From: Paraglaciecola arctica BSs20135
GTDB lineage: Bacteria > Pseudomonadota > Gammaproteobacteria > Enterobacterales > Alteromonadaceae
Reading direction: 5' to 3'
Assembly (NCBI RefSeq): GCF_000314995.1
Contig: NZ_BAEO01000015.1
Span: 62,001 to 126,000, forward strand
DNA: 64,000 bases
The translations under genes and the position numbers were made by a program. The notes beneath the pieces were generated by a model. That model was not told where the DNA came from. It saw only the letters and a list, made by a program, of their open reading frames with translations, and searched no databases. Below are positions 10,801 to 19,376 of this stretch, one piece after another. Numbering within the stretch: position 1 is the stretch's first letter; the number at the start of each line of letters is the position of its first letter.

Positions 10801-11026
10801 GTATTCCCGTGCAACCTTAGTTTTTGCCATTTTTCGCCGGGAACTAGGTGATGAGCTAATAACCCAAGCATTACAGCGTTTATGGCAACAACACGCCTAC
10901 CCTCTCACACCCGCCACCTCAATGGATTTTGTACGTGCATTAAAGGCACAGCTTAATGCAGAGCAGCAAGTTTTAGTTGATTCTTTGTTGTTAGGAACAG
11001 ACAACAAAGCGCTGTTAGCTCAATAG
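7856..11026 (+). CDS. ABC-2 permease fused to an M1 family metallopeptidase
   Basis: A 1056-residue fusion. The start was moved to the ATG at 7856 because AAGGT sits about 9 bases upstream; an in-frame ATG at 7829 would overlap the ATPase gene by 41 bases. The N-terminal half carries two blocks of about six membrane helices each (roughly residues 10-250 and 300-540), like an internally duplicated ABC-2 permease. The C-terminal half (about residues 570-1056) is an M1 (gluzincin) peptidase: HETAH near residue 904, the third zinc ligand E in FLIESLAKY after the 19-residue spacing usual in this permease-peptidase group, and a GYALPQMIMIN stretch in place of the GAMEN loop. After the last helix the peptidase should face the periplasm. 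A transporter that cleaves or senses peptides is an attractive inference. Confidence 0.9.
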   Translation: MLLINEWRYLMRQPLLWLASIILPCIAYLFAVGIGSIDTLADKHLQALHMTLMMMCLPLLSGALAPLVFLRDQTNDMAELILVTPQSTFYRIFNRLLILFLVCAGLVLLSFFIIWLLLSQTYGFQLSLLTLALWDFALMALPTCAFFSALACCLAQRFTSSVVIYATFCSVWLVYIMLASMTGSPMLAGSTITSPWLFESMRLLDPFGNTALLAVYQNSEASLYGDWIFYLNRLAYCLLAAGLFYTSLKLKPYTAKHVPALADSDLNSQSSKAYQFVGATPSASNQLVHLTKLAVTSLLKQRLSQLILVGWSLLMLSELLSGINYSEPLSVLKPTSLDALNRISDDVLPLLGSFLVLFWSWQLCWRNRQTAMAELIAAAPVRSSVILCSQVIALGTMILLLILLTSLAGFVAETLANSEIQLLQYLSQLGKAALSLLLLGAIFTAFHNIFRSPLVAVACCVAILVMKFTPISGSLGLTHTLWNIAASPLQPADAFWGSEQSLSVYWPFMTFWLVCTSTLIYMAIQWSHRTASFMNHRRWKLNISSSLLLIITLGTGWNLHSNIIAERPLMSSDMREQWRYDYEQQYSSWAAVAQPVISHIDAKVDIFPLLGNAEFTLIYTLENHTEQAIDSLLIGHHSATPLDELSLSVTHTRDYDQQLGQYKVTLMDAIKPGDNLQLSTRFTFKQPQHWPAVMHQLVKPSFSYLRGIPMLPTIGFQPQYRLRNEQLRQEYGLAPLNLAKPSTLFAKPQTSQAKYDWASIHSVVSTNAQQVPLAQGELVKQWQQNGRNYAEYQSKGPIRNASVWFSVPNNSIKGQSGSTLLEVFSPENSQAAELNMQAMEDTLNWMATHIAPYRGSRLSLIAMPDIGPTGYALPQMIMINQNVGFRAEPAPDAGFDQRYRRAVHETAHQWFGHDLGNGVLEDSAFLIESLAKYVELVMIEQRYGIDAMHALVEYERQRYKVAVMRSPEKTQSLVDATENYDLYSRATLVFAIFRRELGDELITQALQRLWQQHAYPLTPATSMDFVRALKAQLNAEQQVLVDSLLLGTDNKALLAQ

Positions 11027-11173
11027 GCTAAGTGGTTACAAATTGGGGCAAAGATCACTCATAACAAAAATATCTTTAACGTTGTGAAGCCAAACTGAGT
11101 GTTTTGTTATAAAGACGTATATAAAACAGCTTATTAAGGAACCCATCGAAACAATAGACAGAAAACAACCGCA

Positions 11174-12634
11174 TTATTCAGATTGCGCTTTGATTTTTTG
11201 CAGTTGATTTTTGGCATTGTTATTATCTGGTTGCAACGACAGTACCTTGTTATACAGCTCGATTGCTTTTGTGCCATCACCGAGTAACCAATAGGCTTCG
11301 GCCAGACTGTCATAAGTATTGGCACTGGCAGGAAAGAACTGAGTATTGAGAGTAAAAACTTGCACTGCTGAGGCAATTTTTTTTTGTCCGAGCAATTGAT
11401 ATCCCCAAGTATTCAAATCGGCCTCAACCAAGGTAATATCACCTTGGTTTTGCATTTTATGTGCGATTTTGGAAATACTCCCATAACCTTGTTTTTGTAT
11501 ATGCGTCCACAATGGTTTAATAGATACAGGTAAACCAAAACCATTTTCAGCTTTCATGTCGGCGATATAAAACCCAGCAATTTCATCAATAAAAGTTGAT
11601 GGCAAGGAACCAGATAAATTAGTTAGCACCACAATCGATAAATTATCTTGAGGGTATATAACTAAAGCCGCACGATTAGCACCAAGTGATGCCACAGCAG
11701 GATGTTCTGCACGACTTATTACAGGCCAACCTAAAGCATAACCATTGACTAGCCTATTAAACCCAGCAGTTTTTCCATCAGCTAATATATTGGGTTGCCA
11801 TAATTGTTTGAGGCTATCGGTTTTATCAAAGAGTTTATTCGTTTGAAGTGCAATAGCCCATTGGGCTAACTCTTTCGCACTACTTGTCATTCCAGCCGCG
11901 GTGCGCAAAGGTGGTGCAAATTCAGCGCTTAAATTGGTCAAATTTCCGGTTTTCACATAAGTGTAAGCAAGCGCTTGATTAGGAATGACTGTTTCGAAAT
12001 GAGCAAAACCAGCGTCGCCTGTTTTTATCATTCCAACCTTATTTAATTGATGTTTAGTGATAAATTTGTCGAAAGACATACCGCTAACTTTATCAATAAT
12101 TTTACCCAGTAAAACGTAACCAGTTTGATTATATTTGAAATCCGTATCTGCTTTAAATTCCATTGGTTTTTGCTTGGCCAATTCCCATGCAGTATCAAAA
12201 TCCTGACTACCTATTAACCCAGCCCAGTTGCCTAGAATAGATGGCAAACCGGATGTATGCCCCATTAGTTGCCTGATGGTTAAATTACGCCACGCTTCTG
12301 GTAATTCTGTAAGGTATTCAGATATGCCTACATCAAGGCTTAACTTTCCCTGCTCTACCAGTTGCATGATTGCAACACCGGTAAACCCTTTAGTCATTGA
12401 GTTGATCGTAAATACAGTTTTGTTACTAACAGGGATAGCGTCTTGAAGATTAGCTAAACCATAGTTTGTATTTTTTACAATTTTATTGTTTTTAACGATA
12501 GCTAACTGTAAGCCGGGGATCCTTCTGTCATCCATCTGTTGCTTAATATATTCATCTATTTCATCTGATTGCACTAGACCGCTCATAAAGCTCGTCGTTA
12601 ATGCTAATAAACATATATAAAGCGTTCGATTCAT
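11174..12634 (-). CDS. Class C beta-lactamase-fold serine hydrolase with C-terminal TPR
   Basis: A 486-residue secreted enzyme. The start was placed at 12634 because the reading then opens with a good signal peptide (MNRTLYICLLALTTSFMSGLVQS); an upstream ATG at 12808 adds 58 AT-rich residues with no family resemblance. The beta-lactamase/penicillin-binding fold shows SMTK at 79-82 (nucleophile S79, general base K82) and YNQ at 168-170. Residues from about 395 onward contain tetratricopeptide-like helices (AEAYWLLGDGTKAIELYNKVLSLQPDNNNAK). Proteins with this architecture hydrolyse esters or D-amino-acid peptides and rarely confer antibiotic resistance. It lies convergent to the ABC-M1 gene with no operon partner. 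Confidence 0.85.
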   Translation of the reverse strand: MNRTLYICLLALTTSFMSGLVQSDEIDEYIKQQMDDRRIPGLQLAIVKNNKIVKNTNYGLANLQDAIPVSNKTVFTINSMTKGFTGVAIMQLVEQGKLSLDVGISEYLTELPEAWRNLTIRQLMGHTSGLPSILGNWAGLIGSQDFDTAWELAKQKPMEFKADTDFKYNQTGYVLLGKIIDKVSGMSFDKFITKHQLNKVGMIKTGDAGFAHFETVIPNQALAYTYVKTGNLTNLSAEFAPPLRTAAGMTSSAKELAQWAIALQTNKLFDKTDSLKQLWQPNILADGKTAGFNRLVNGYALGWPVISRAEHPAVASLGANRAALVIYPQDNLSIVVLTNLSGSLPSTFIDEIAGFYIADMKAENGFGLPVSIKPLWTHIQKQGYGSISKIAHKMQNQGDITLVEADLNTWGYQLLGQKKIASAVQVFTLNTQFFPASANTYDSLAEAYWLLGDGTKAIELYNKVLSLQPDNNNAKNQLQKIKAQSE

Positions 12635-13171
12635 ATTTTTAGAAATAGGGATAATGTTCAAAAGAAGATCCTTGATTAGGTAATTAGTATCAGTTAAGCG
12701 ATTACTTGAATTCAGGTAAATAAACTGGATGGAATAAAATAAGACGCACAAATTTGAATAAAGGTTTAAATTCGCGATCGAATTTAATTTAATAAATTGC
12801 TGTAGCATTATTTTAATGCTTTTTTGATTAGGATCCTTTCTACCCAGTGACTATTATGAAGCAATAAAAATGGAATAACGATTTTAAATATCTGGGAAAT
12901 AAAGCAGGCTAATGGAGCCCTGTAAGGGATTAAAGTCGAACGATTAAGACAATCTAATTAGTCCCCTTATATAAACACCTCCACAATCGAAGATCAGCAC
13001 GCACAGCTTAGTTTGTAGAGCCATAGCAACCGTCATTCATTTTACTCTCGATAAAACCATTAAAATGTTTGCCGATAGTTACGCTTGTGTTTCTAGCCGT
13101 ACTGCTCTCCTTCCAAAAAATAAGTGTAATTTCTATTAAACGGTTCTTCCCTAATCAATAATGGAAGCCGT
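12635..13171. other. Intergenic stretch, no gene supported
   Basis: This AT-rich region lies between two minus-strand genes. Apart from the possible N-terminal extension of the serine hydrolase (to 12808), I see no gene, RNA or clear repeat. Confidence 0.5.
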
Positions 13172-13921
13172 TCACTTACCTAAAGATAATATGTCTTTCC
13201 TAGTGTTTGCATCCATTTTTTCAATCGCATACCTAATGGTTGAGCGAGTCATTTTTTGCAAATTTAATTCTATATACCTAATCACATCATCCTGATGCTG
13301 CACAGAGGTTGCTTTCAATAACCAGCCAATACTTTTTTGAACAAATTCATCTTGGTCGTTGATGAGTAAGTCACATTGCTTAAAGACCAATTGCTTATTC
13401 AGGTAATAGATAGATTTACCTATTTTTCGTTTAACAAATTTCACCCAAACTACATTACTCGCCCGCCGACACCATGGCACTGTCGAATATGCCCAATGAT
13501 GAGTCTTTTCAATTAAATGAGGCCGAGCAAGTAAAAACTGATAAATGGTTTTTATACATAAATCATCAACATGAGACCAATTAGTGGCGTAATGCTCTAA
13601 CCAATACTCAAAACGTAATAATAAATTGTCATCATAATGTGACTTTACAAATTTATTAATCAAACCAAAAGCAACTAACACCTCCTCGCTATATTCAGCA
13701 TTTAGAAGAATGTATTCAGTAATAGCCAGCATCTCTATTGCGGTAATATCAGCATTCTCAGCCTGAAAACGACTGATGATCAACTTAATATCAGCAGCTG
13801 TCGCACCAATACAATGGATCCCATGGGGAAAGTAACGACGACTCGACTCTGTCTTTTGCGTAGTACTCACGCGTTCTAAATCAGCTTTAATTCGTTCCCA
13901 ATGGGTTTTACATGTATTCAT
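13172..13921 (-). CDS. DNA alkylation repair (AlkD/AlkC-like HEAT-repeat) protein
   Basis: A 249-residue all-helical protein matching the DNA alkylation repair family (PF08713-like). These glycosylases use HEAT repeats to flip and excise alkylated bases such as 3-methyladenine. Recognisable family stretches are NWSHVDDLCIKTIYQFL near residue 123, WCRRASNVVWVKFVKRK near 160 (the family usually has a W-x-R-R/S core here), and DEFVQKSIGWLLKATS near 201. The conserved acidic residue in the VDD segment is a candidate catalytic Asp. It is transcribed toward the serine hydrolase gene and is probably separate from the YdeI-like gene 75 bases upstream. Confidence 0.8.
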   Translation of the reverse strand: MNTCKTHWERIKADLERVSTTQKTESSRRYFPHGIHCIGATAADIKLIISRFQAENADITAIEMLAITEYILLNAEYSEEVLVAFGLINKFVKSHYDDNLLLRFEYWLEHYATNWSHVDDLCIKTIYQFLLARPHLIEKTHHWAYSTVPWCRRASNVVWVKFVKRKIGKSIYYLNKQLVFKQCDLLINDQDEFVQKSIGWLLKATSVQHQDDVIRYIELNLQKMTRSTIRYAIEKMDANTRKDILSLGK

Positions 13922-13996
13922 AAGGTAATTTGGTCATCGATGTGGATTGAAAGCAGTTAACATCTTTGTATTAGGCATTTTTTGTCTTATTAAAAC

Positions 13997-14572
13997 CTAA
14001 ATAGGCTTTACTTCGTGGACAAGCATATCCATGAACTTATCGAATCGTCGCTGTCTGGTTTTGGGCTTCTTTGCACTCATCAATCCATTCGCAATTACAT
14101 AACGATTCGATTTATTGAGTGCTTCAAAAAACTGTTTCGCCTTTGGGTTGATATCAAGTGCCAATAAGAAATCTGCAGGCACCTTCATTTCACTTGCCGC
14201 ATAGGCATTCTCCCATCGGCCGTCCGCTTTGGCGCTGCGGATATGCGCTAACCCAGGCTCCATCATACGGTTCTCGCTTATTAAACGCTCAGCATGTTCT
14301 CTATTCCTTTTTGACCAGTTACTTCGCGTTTTCCTAGGTGTAATTCTCTGGATATAAGCTTGGTCGTCGACTGATTTTTTGATGCCGTCGATCCATCCCC
14401 AGCACAAAGCCTCAATTACGATATCGTCCCAAGTCACACTTGGAATACCGGTTTTTTTCTTGAACAACTTTACCCACAGCTCACTTTCTGTAACGTGATT
14501 CACCTTGAGCCACCGCCCGAGATTTTTCGGTGTTGTAAAGGTCATGATTTTAGCTGGATCGGGTTCAGGCAT
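13997..14572 (-). CDS. YdeI/OmpD-associated family protein
   Basis: A 191-residue protein of the YdeI/OmpD-associated (bacteriocin-protection-like) family. The N-terminal half has WVKLFKKKTGIPSVTWDDIVIEALCWGWIDG, typical of the family, where W/DG residues are invariant. The C-terminal helix-rich tail (LNKSNRYVIANGLMSAKKPKTR plus RRFDKFMDML) matches the usual domain with conserved R/Y/K residues. The biochemical role is not established; relatives are linked to antimicrobial-peptide resistance. A weak link to the AlkD-like gene downstream is possible, as both read in the same direction with a 75-base gap. Confidence 0.8.
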   Translation of the reverse strand: MPEPDPAKIMTFTTPKNLGRWLKVNHVTESELWVKLFKKKTGIPSVTWDDIVIEALCWGWIDGIKKSVDDQAYIQRITPRKTRSNWSKRNREHAERLISENRMMEPGLAHIRSAKADGRWENAYAASEMKVPADFLLALDINPKAKQFFEALNKSNRYVIANGLMSAKKPKTRQRRFDKFMDMLVHEVKPI

Positions 14573-14835
14573 GTAACTAGGTTCTCTTCGACATAAGGCA
14601 TTAGTAAGCTGAAAATGCTGGTTGGCTAATCGACTCCCATCATAGTAACAATTTGCAAAACGACATCCAAACGTTCAAAGTAAAAGGTACTGAAATACTG
14701 CAAACAAAGCACGCCTTAAAACTTATAAATAAAACCGTGCCGTATCTATTGCTCAAAAGAACCTATACAAATACAAAGGCGAAGCCTTTTAATCAATAGC
14801 TTAGGCTTCGCTAACCGGCAGTGATAGTTTTGCGC

Positions 14836-16245
14836 TTAAGGCGCTATATTTTGGTTGGTTCTGAATAGGTTATTAGGATCGAATTGTTGTTTGATGCTTT
14901 TGAGTCGAGCATAGTTAGAGCCATAAGCTTCTCCTATACTATTTTCATCACCTTCTGGGATAAAATTCACGTAAATACTGCCCATTGAGTGCGGGGTTAA
15001 ATTAGTATGTAGTTTTCGAGCCCAATTTCGACAGATTTCGTCGTCATCTGGAGATTGCCAGCGGGTGTGCACATTCATAGTAAAGTGAGCATCACGATTT
15101 AACCAAGGCGTTTCATGAGTGGCTACTTTTGTCATTACACCGCCCACATGGGCAACAAAAATTTCACACTCGTCGCTGGGTAGAGTTTGTATAGCTTTTT
15201 CGATTTCTGTGGTGGTTTCAGCACTAATTTGCGTCAAATCAAGACTTTTCCAATAATTCCTAGCACCTTCGGTTAATAAAGGATCAAATGCAGACTGCCA
15301 ATCAACAAAGGGCATTGGCCCCACTACGTCGACTATTGGTTGTCCTATCTGTCTAAGCTCTTGTGTTACCTTTTGACCTTCGTCAATGTTACCGACATAA
15401 CACATGGCCAGTACCAGCACTTCTTGACCGTGCCATTGTTCAGGTAAAAATGGCAGGGGTGGCGCTTTGCGCATTACCACCCAACAACTAAGTTCTTCGG
15501 GTGCGTTATCTATTGCGACTTGATATTTTTCCATGACGTTTTTCATATCATTAAAGGGATGCACTACCATGCCAGCTAATACTTCGGGCCCTGCTTGATG
15601 TAAAGTAAATTCAAACTCGGTAACTACGCCAAAATTACCACCTCCTCCACATATTGCCCAGAATAAATCTGGATGTTGTATGGCGTTAACCTCCAGTAAT
15701 TCGCCTGTTGCGATAATAAGCTTAGCTGAGCGTAGACTATCAATAGTTAAACCAAATTTACGGGTTGTCCAGCCAAAACCACCGCCCAACGTTAGGCCTG
15801 CAATACCTGTGGTTGAATTAATCCCCGTTGGCACAACCAAACCATGTTCTTGAGTGGCCTTATCTACGTCTGCTAAGGTGGCACCTGGTCCGACTTTAAC
15901 TGTTTTCTGTTGCTCATTAACCTTAACTGTTTTCATGAAATGAAAATCGATAACCAATCCCCCATCGACTAAAGCCTTGCCTGCAATGTTATGACCGCCG
16001 GATTTAACAGCTAATAAGATCCCATGAAAGCGCGCAAAGTTAACGGCCTTAATAACGTCTTGATCATCTTTAACTCTAATAATCAAACTGGGATATTTAT
16101 TTATCATGCCATTCCATAGGCTACGGGCTTCATTGTAATTATCTGTGTCAGGTTCAATGATTTCCCCAGAAAGTGAGGTGGTAATCTCGCTTTTCTTTAT
16201 TTCTACAGCTGTACCATCCATTTTTTGAAAACGTATTGTATTCAT
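14836..16245 (-). CDS. FAD-linked oxidoreductase with berberine-bridge C-terminus
   Basis: A 469-residue flavoenzyme of the PCMH/BBE group. The FAD-binding domain shows KSGGHNIAG, with H95 as the expected covalent flavin attachment residue. It continues with GPGATLADVD, STTGIAGLTLGGGFGWTTRKFG and the GGGGNFGVVTEFEF stretch. No cysteine occupies the second attachment position seen in bicovalent family members, so attachment is probably through histidine alone. The C-terminal berberine-bridge segment is NYARLKSIKQQFDPNNLFRTNQ. Such enzymes oxidise sugars or small alcohols. An AraC regulator lies divergently 429 bases away and may control it. The substrate is unknown. Confidence 0.88.
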   Translation of the reverse strand: MNTIRFQKMDGTAVEIKKSEITTSLSGEIIEPDTDNYNEARSLWNGMINKYPSLIIRVKDDQDVIKAVNFARFHGILLAVKSGGHNIAGKALVDGGLVIDFHFMKTVKVNEQQKTVKVGPGATLADVDKATQEHGLVVPTGINSTTGIAGLTLGGGFGWTTRKFGLTIDSLRSAKLIIATGELLEVNAIQHPDLFWAICGGGGNFGVVTEFEFTLHQAGPEVLAGMVVHPFNDMKNVMEKYQVAIDNAPEELSCWVVMRKAPPLPFLPEQWHGQEVLVLAMCYVGNIDEGQKVTQELRQIGQPIVDVVGPMPFVDWQSAFDPLLTEGARNYWKSLDLTQISAETTTEIEKAIQTLPSDECEIFVAHVGGVMTKVATHETPWLNRDAHFTMNVHTRWQSPDDDEICRNWARKLHTNLTPHSMGSIYVNFIPEGDENSIGEAYGSNYARLKSIKQQFDPNNLFRTNQNIAP

Positions 16246-16674
16246 GAATTCTTGCTCCTATTGATAAGTACTTAACTTCATTGTTTTTACTGAATAAGAA
16301 AAATAAACCAGCCACAGAAATTATAGAACCACGTCTATGGTTTCCGCCCCCCAATAACGCGAATCGTTTTTTTGCAATCAGATATACAACAATTATTGAA
16401 GCAACATACTCTATGACTTTGGCTAACCAACATTTTGACTGTAAGTACTCAGTAAATGGCAGAGCAATCGACAAAATGTATGAGTTATTGTGTGTTACAA
16501 ACACTGTTTTGTTTAGAGCCAAGCGTCTATATTTGATGTCCAATCGTCTATTTTTTAGGCATAATAATTAAGTTATGTTAGTTTTATCTTTCACAAAGAC
16601 CTAAAAAATAAACTAACGCGGGTTCGAATCAGCGTAACTTGTCTTTTATTTCAGTAATAAAAAGGAGACATGAT
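16246..16674. promoter_or_regulatory. Divergent intergenic region between FAD oxidase and AraC regulator
   Basis: This 429-base gap separates divergent genes and should contain both promoters. I see no coding gene supported; two overlapping reading frames here are uncharacteristic and have no ribosome binding sites. AAAGGAG at about 16661-16667 fixes the start of the AraC gene at 16675. No clear operator repeat was found. Confidence 0.5.
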
Positions 16675-17640
16675 ATGGATATATTGTCAGAAGTACTCGA
16701 CACCATACATATAAAAGGTGCGCTGTATTTTGAGGTCGAGGCAGCTCAACCATGGGTATTGGTCAATCCCCCAATGAATTTAATTGGTTCGTTTATGTTG
16801 CCCGAACTTGAGCACGTTATTCCTTTTCATATCATGTTAGAAGGTCAAGGTTGGGCTAAATCTGATGATAACCTGTTAGCGCCGTTAAAACTTGAATCTG
16901 GCGATGTGGTGATGTTCCCTATGGGCTCCAGTCATTCATTAACATCAGACATCAACAATTGGCAAGGCACAGCAGCCGATGCCAGTTTCTATCAACAAAC
17001 AGCAGCAAAAAGACAACCTTTCACTGCGGTAAAGCTAGGTCAAGATGGTGAGCGTGCAAAACTTGTTTGTGGATATATTGGCTTTAATGCCAAGCCCTTG
17101 AATCCAATGTTAAGGACTCTGCCAAAAATATTGGTGGTTAAAGAGCATGTAAGTAATGAGGGATTAATGAAGCAGTTGTTGCTGTCTACTTTGAATGAAA
17201 TGGGCAAATCCAATGAAGGAGCTAGAAATATAGTAACAAAATTAACCGAGTTGATTTTCACACAAGCCTTAAGACAACATATAGAAAACCATACAAATGT
17301 TGATGATCACAGTTGGCTTACCGCAGTACAAGATGAACACATAGGCAAAGCCTTGAAGTTGATCCATCAAGATCCTTTTACAAAATGGAGCCTAGCATTG
17401 TTGGCAAATGAATGTGGCATGTCACGTTCTTCGTTAGCTGAGCGATTTAACCATTATGTTGGACAACCCCCTATGAAATATATTAATTGCTGGAAGATGC
17501 AATTAGCGTCGAAGTTATTATCTGATGGAATGAGCATTGTGCGTGTTGCTGAACATATTGGTTACAGCTCTGAGTCAGCTTTTCAAAAGGCTTTTAAACG
17601 TTATGTCGGACAAACAGCTGGCGAATGGCGCGCAACATAA
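16675..17640 (+). CDS. AraC-family regulator with cupin sensor domain
   Basis: A 321-residue regulator. The start was chosen at 16675 because AAAGGAG lies about 7 bases upstream; a TTG 36 bases earlier is unsupported. The N-terminal half (about residues 1-190) is a cupin-like sensor domain (PWVLVNPP, HVIPFHIMLEG, LESGDVVMFPMGSSHSL). The C-terminal 100 residues carry the double helix-turn-helix of AraC proteins (WSLALLANECGMSRSSLAERFNHYVG and MSIVRVAEHIGYSSESAFQKAFKRYVG). Divergent placement next to the FAD oxidase suggests local control in response to a small ligand. An IS3 element begins 76 bases after its stop codon. Confidence 0.9.
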   Translation: MDILSEVLDTIHIKGALYFEVEAAQPWVLVNPPMNLIGSFMLPELEHVIPFHIMLEGQGWAKSDDNLLAPLKLESGDVVMFPMGSSHSLTSDINNWQGTAADASFYQQTAAKRQPFTAVKLGQDGERAKLVCGYIGFNAKPLNPMLRTLPKILVVKEHVSNEGLMKQLLLSTLNEMGKSNEGARNIVTKLTELIFTQALRQHIENHTNVDDHSWLTAVQDEHIGKALKLIHQDPFTKWSLALLANECGMSRSSLAERFNHYVGQPPMKYINCWKMQLASKLLSDGMSIVRVAEHIGYSSESAFQKAFKRYVGQTAGEWRAT

Positions 17641-17780
17641 AATCACACAAAGTTACCGAACCGGCCATCTAAATTATTTTACAGGTTAAAACGTTCTACC
17701 TGCGATTGTAAAATAATGACGTGGTTGAATAGATACGACCACCCCAGTTAAGACATAATAGCCTTAACTGGAGATTTATA

Positions 17781-18074
17781 ATGACAACACGTAAGACATA
17801 TTCAAAAGAATTCAAACTGGATGCTATTGCCTTAGTGGTAGAGCAAAAATACAGTAAAGCCGAGGCAGCTAGGAATTTAGGCCTCAGTCCTCAGATACTC
17901 GGTCGTTGGCTCAAAGAGGCCGAAGATGATGATGGTCATGCTTTTCGTGGTAATGGCACGCTAACACCCGAGCAAGCCGAAATCCGCCGTTTGAAGGAGC
18001 AAGTTAAGCGTCTTGAAATGGAGCGTGAGATATTAAAAAAAGCGACGGTCTTCTTTGCCAAAGAAAGGAAGTGA
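17781..18074 (+). CDS. IS3-family transposase OrfA
   Basis: A 97-residue DNA-binding protein of the element. The N-terminal helix-turn-helix reads RKTYSKEFKLDAIALVV to NLGLSPQILGRWLKEAE, and the C-terminal leucine-zipper-like coil reads EIRRLKEQVKRLEMEREILKKA, both standard for IS3 OrfA. The reading frame overlaps orfB by four bases (GTGA), and the A7G tract near its 3' end could direct -1 frameshifting to give the OrfAB transposase. Confidence 0.95.
   Translation: MTTRKTYSKEFKLDAIALVVEQKYSKAEAARNLGLSPQILGRWLKEAEDDDGHAFRGNGTLTPEQAEIRRLKEQVKRLEMEREILKKATVFFAKERK
18035..18042 (+). promoter_or_regulatory. Candidate -1 programmed frameshift tract (A7G)
   Basis: Seven A residues and a G fall on codons TTA AAA AAA GCG of orfA. 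The -1 frame stays open from here into orfB, so slippage would fuse the two products as in other IS3 elements. A downstream stimulatory structure was not verified. Confidence 0.65.
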
Positions 18075-18949
18075 AATATTCGTTTATTACCCGATATAAG
18101 AAGACCTGGCCTGTGCGACTAATGTGCAGATTACTGGGTGTACAAAGCCACAATTATTATAGTTACCAGAAGCGTCAAACGGATAAACCTGATGACCTAA
18201 CGCATCAAGAGATGTTGGAGTGGGTAAAGGATATCGCCAAGTTCAGCGACAACACCTATGGCGAACGACGTATTCAAAAGGTATTGAATACGCTGAGTTT
18301 TCCAGTGAGTCGCAGGAAAACAGCGCAATTGATGAAAGAAGCTGGCGTGTGGGTACGGTACAAAAAGAAATATAAAGCCACCACCAACAGCGACCATAAA
18401 AAGCCTATTTACGCCAATGAGCTTAAACAAGACTTTGTCGTACAAAAGCCTGACCAAGCTTATGTGCAGGATATCACCTACGTTTGGACATCAGAAGGTT
18501 GGTTGTATTTAGCGGTGGTGATTGATTTATATTCACGCAAAGTGGTGGGTTGGAGTATGAGTTCAAGAATGAAGGCCAGCTTAGTGTGTGATGCATTAAC
18601 AATGGCGATATGGCAACGACAACCAAAAACAGGATTGATTGTGCACTCAGACCAAGGCGTACAGTACGCCAGTAACGCTGATCGTCGCCTTATCAAGACA
18701 CATGGTTTTGTAGGCAGCATGAGTAAAAAAGGGTGTTGTTGGGATAATGCTGTAGCAGAAAGTTTCTTCGGGAGCCTAAAGCAAGAGCGAGTACATTGGC
18801 GCAATTACCCGACACGATTTAGCGCCCAACAAGATATCTTGAATTACATAACCATGTGGTACAACAGCCATAGACTTCATTCGTATTTGGATTACCAAAG
18901 CCCTAATGACTTTGAAAGACAAAACAATGAATTACAAAAAGTAGCTTAA
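18071..18949 (+). CDS. IS3-family transposase OrfB (DDE integrase domain)
   Basis: A 292-residue transposase catalytic protein starting at GTG inside the orfA stop. It has the IS3 rve-type domain: YVQDITYVWTSEGWLYLAVVIDLYSRKVVGW contains the first Asp, LIVHSDQGVQYAS the second, and GCCWDNAVAESFFGSLKQE the Glu, giving an intact DDE triad. It is expected to act mainly as an OrfAB fusion made by frameshifting. No internal stop or deletion is visible. Confidence 0.96.
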   Translation: MKYSFITRYKKTWPVRLMCRLLGVQSHNYYSYQKRQTDKPDDLTHQEMLEWVKDIAKFSDNTYGERRIQKVLNTLSFPVSRRKTAQLMKEAGVWVRYKKKYKATTNSDHKKPIYANELKQDFVVQKPDQAYVQDITYVWTSEGWLYLAVVIDLYSRKVVGWSMSSRMKASLVCDALTMAIWQRQPKTGLIVHSDQGVQYASNADRRLIKTHGFVGSMSKKGCCWDNAVAESFFGSLKQERVHWRNYPTRFSAQQDILNYITMWYNSHRLHSYLDYQSPNDFERQNNELQKVA

Positions 18950-18987
18950 CTGGGGTGGTCGTTTTAGGTTGACCACGTCATAATAAG

Positions 18988-19081
18988 CCAACCTAGACAA
19001 CCAAAGTAATAAAGTCCCAAGTTCACAGTGAAAGCCACTGAAATACTGCAATTAAACACAGATCTTATTTAAATTTTTAAG
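18988..19081 (+). repeat. Dispersed repeat, segment A
   Basis: Immediately right of the IS element, a segment with CCTAGACAACCAAAGTAAT followed by GTGAAAGCCACTGAAATACT recurs in the window. The second part is repeated at about 22364-22420 and 14672-14715, and the first at about 20547-20577 (CCTAGACACCCAAAGTAAT). Similarity is imperfect. Its position upstream of an orphan gene, with segment B at that gene's end, gives a cassette-like layout. The rest of the gap to 19376 shows nothing but AT-rich DNA and an AAGGAAA ribosome binding site for the next gene. Confidence 0.6.
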
Positions 19082-19376
19082 TAAATGTCCCTCCCATTTA
19101 GCATTTCATTACTAAGGCGTATTTGTAATTACTTTTGTAATTCATTAATTCACTGGTGATATCGTAAATGAGGTTTTTGTAATCCAATGATGCAAATCAA
19201 AAATTGTTGTCTATAGTTTGACCTACAATTAAGGAATAATTCAAAAGAGTTTTTATAAAAATTAGTATTCTATTTTTGTAAAACACAAAAATTATCTGCT
19301 CAATAAGCTGCTGAGCACAGCCGCAACCACAAGTGCATCTCTTGAATTAATTTACTATTCGAAATAAGGAAATACT

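Larger units (their letters stand above)
17717..18980 (+). mobile_element. Complete IS3-family insertion sequence
   Basis: The element is 1264 bp and bounded by imperfect inverted repeats of about 36 bp that begin TGACGTGG and share the inner block CGACCACCCCAGTTAAG. It is flanked on both sides by the 3-bp target duplication TAA (17714-17716 and 18981-18983). It carries overlapping orfA and orfB with an intact DDE transposase and a candidate -1 frameshift site. Intact ends, target duplication and open frames suggest recent, possibly active insertion. Confidence 0.93.

Noticed and set aside
12635-12808. N-terminal extension of the serine hydrolase to the ATG at 12808
   Set aside because: The extra 58 residues would bury the signal peptide and are AT-rich, unlike the family.
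16281-16571. Overlapping reading frames on both strands between the FAD oxidase and the AraC gene
   Set aside because: They lie in the divergent promoter region, lack ribosome binding sites and show no protein-like features.
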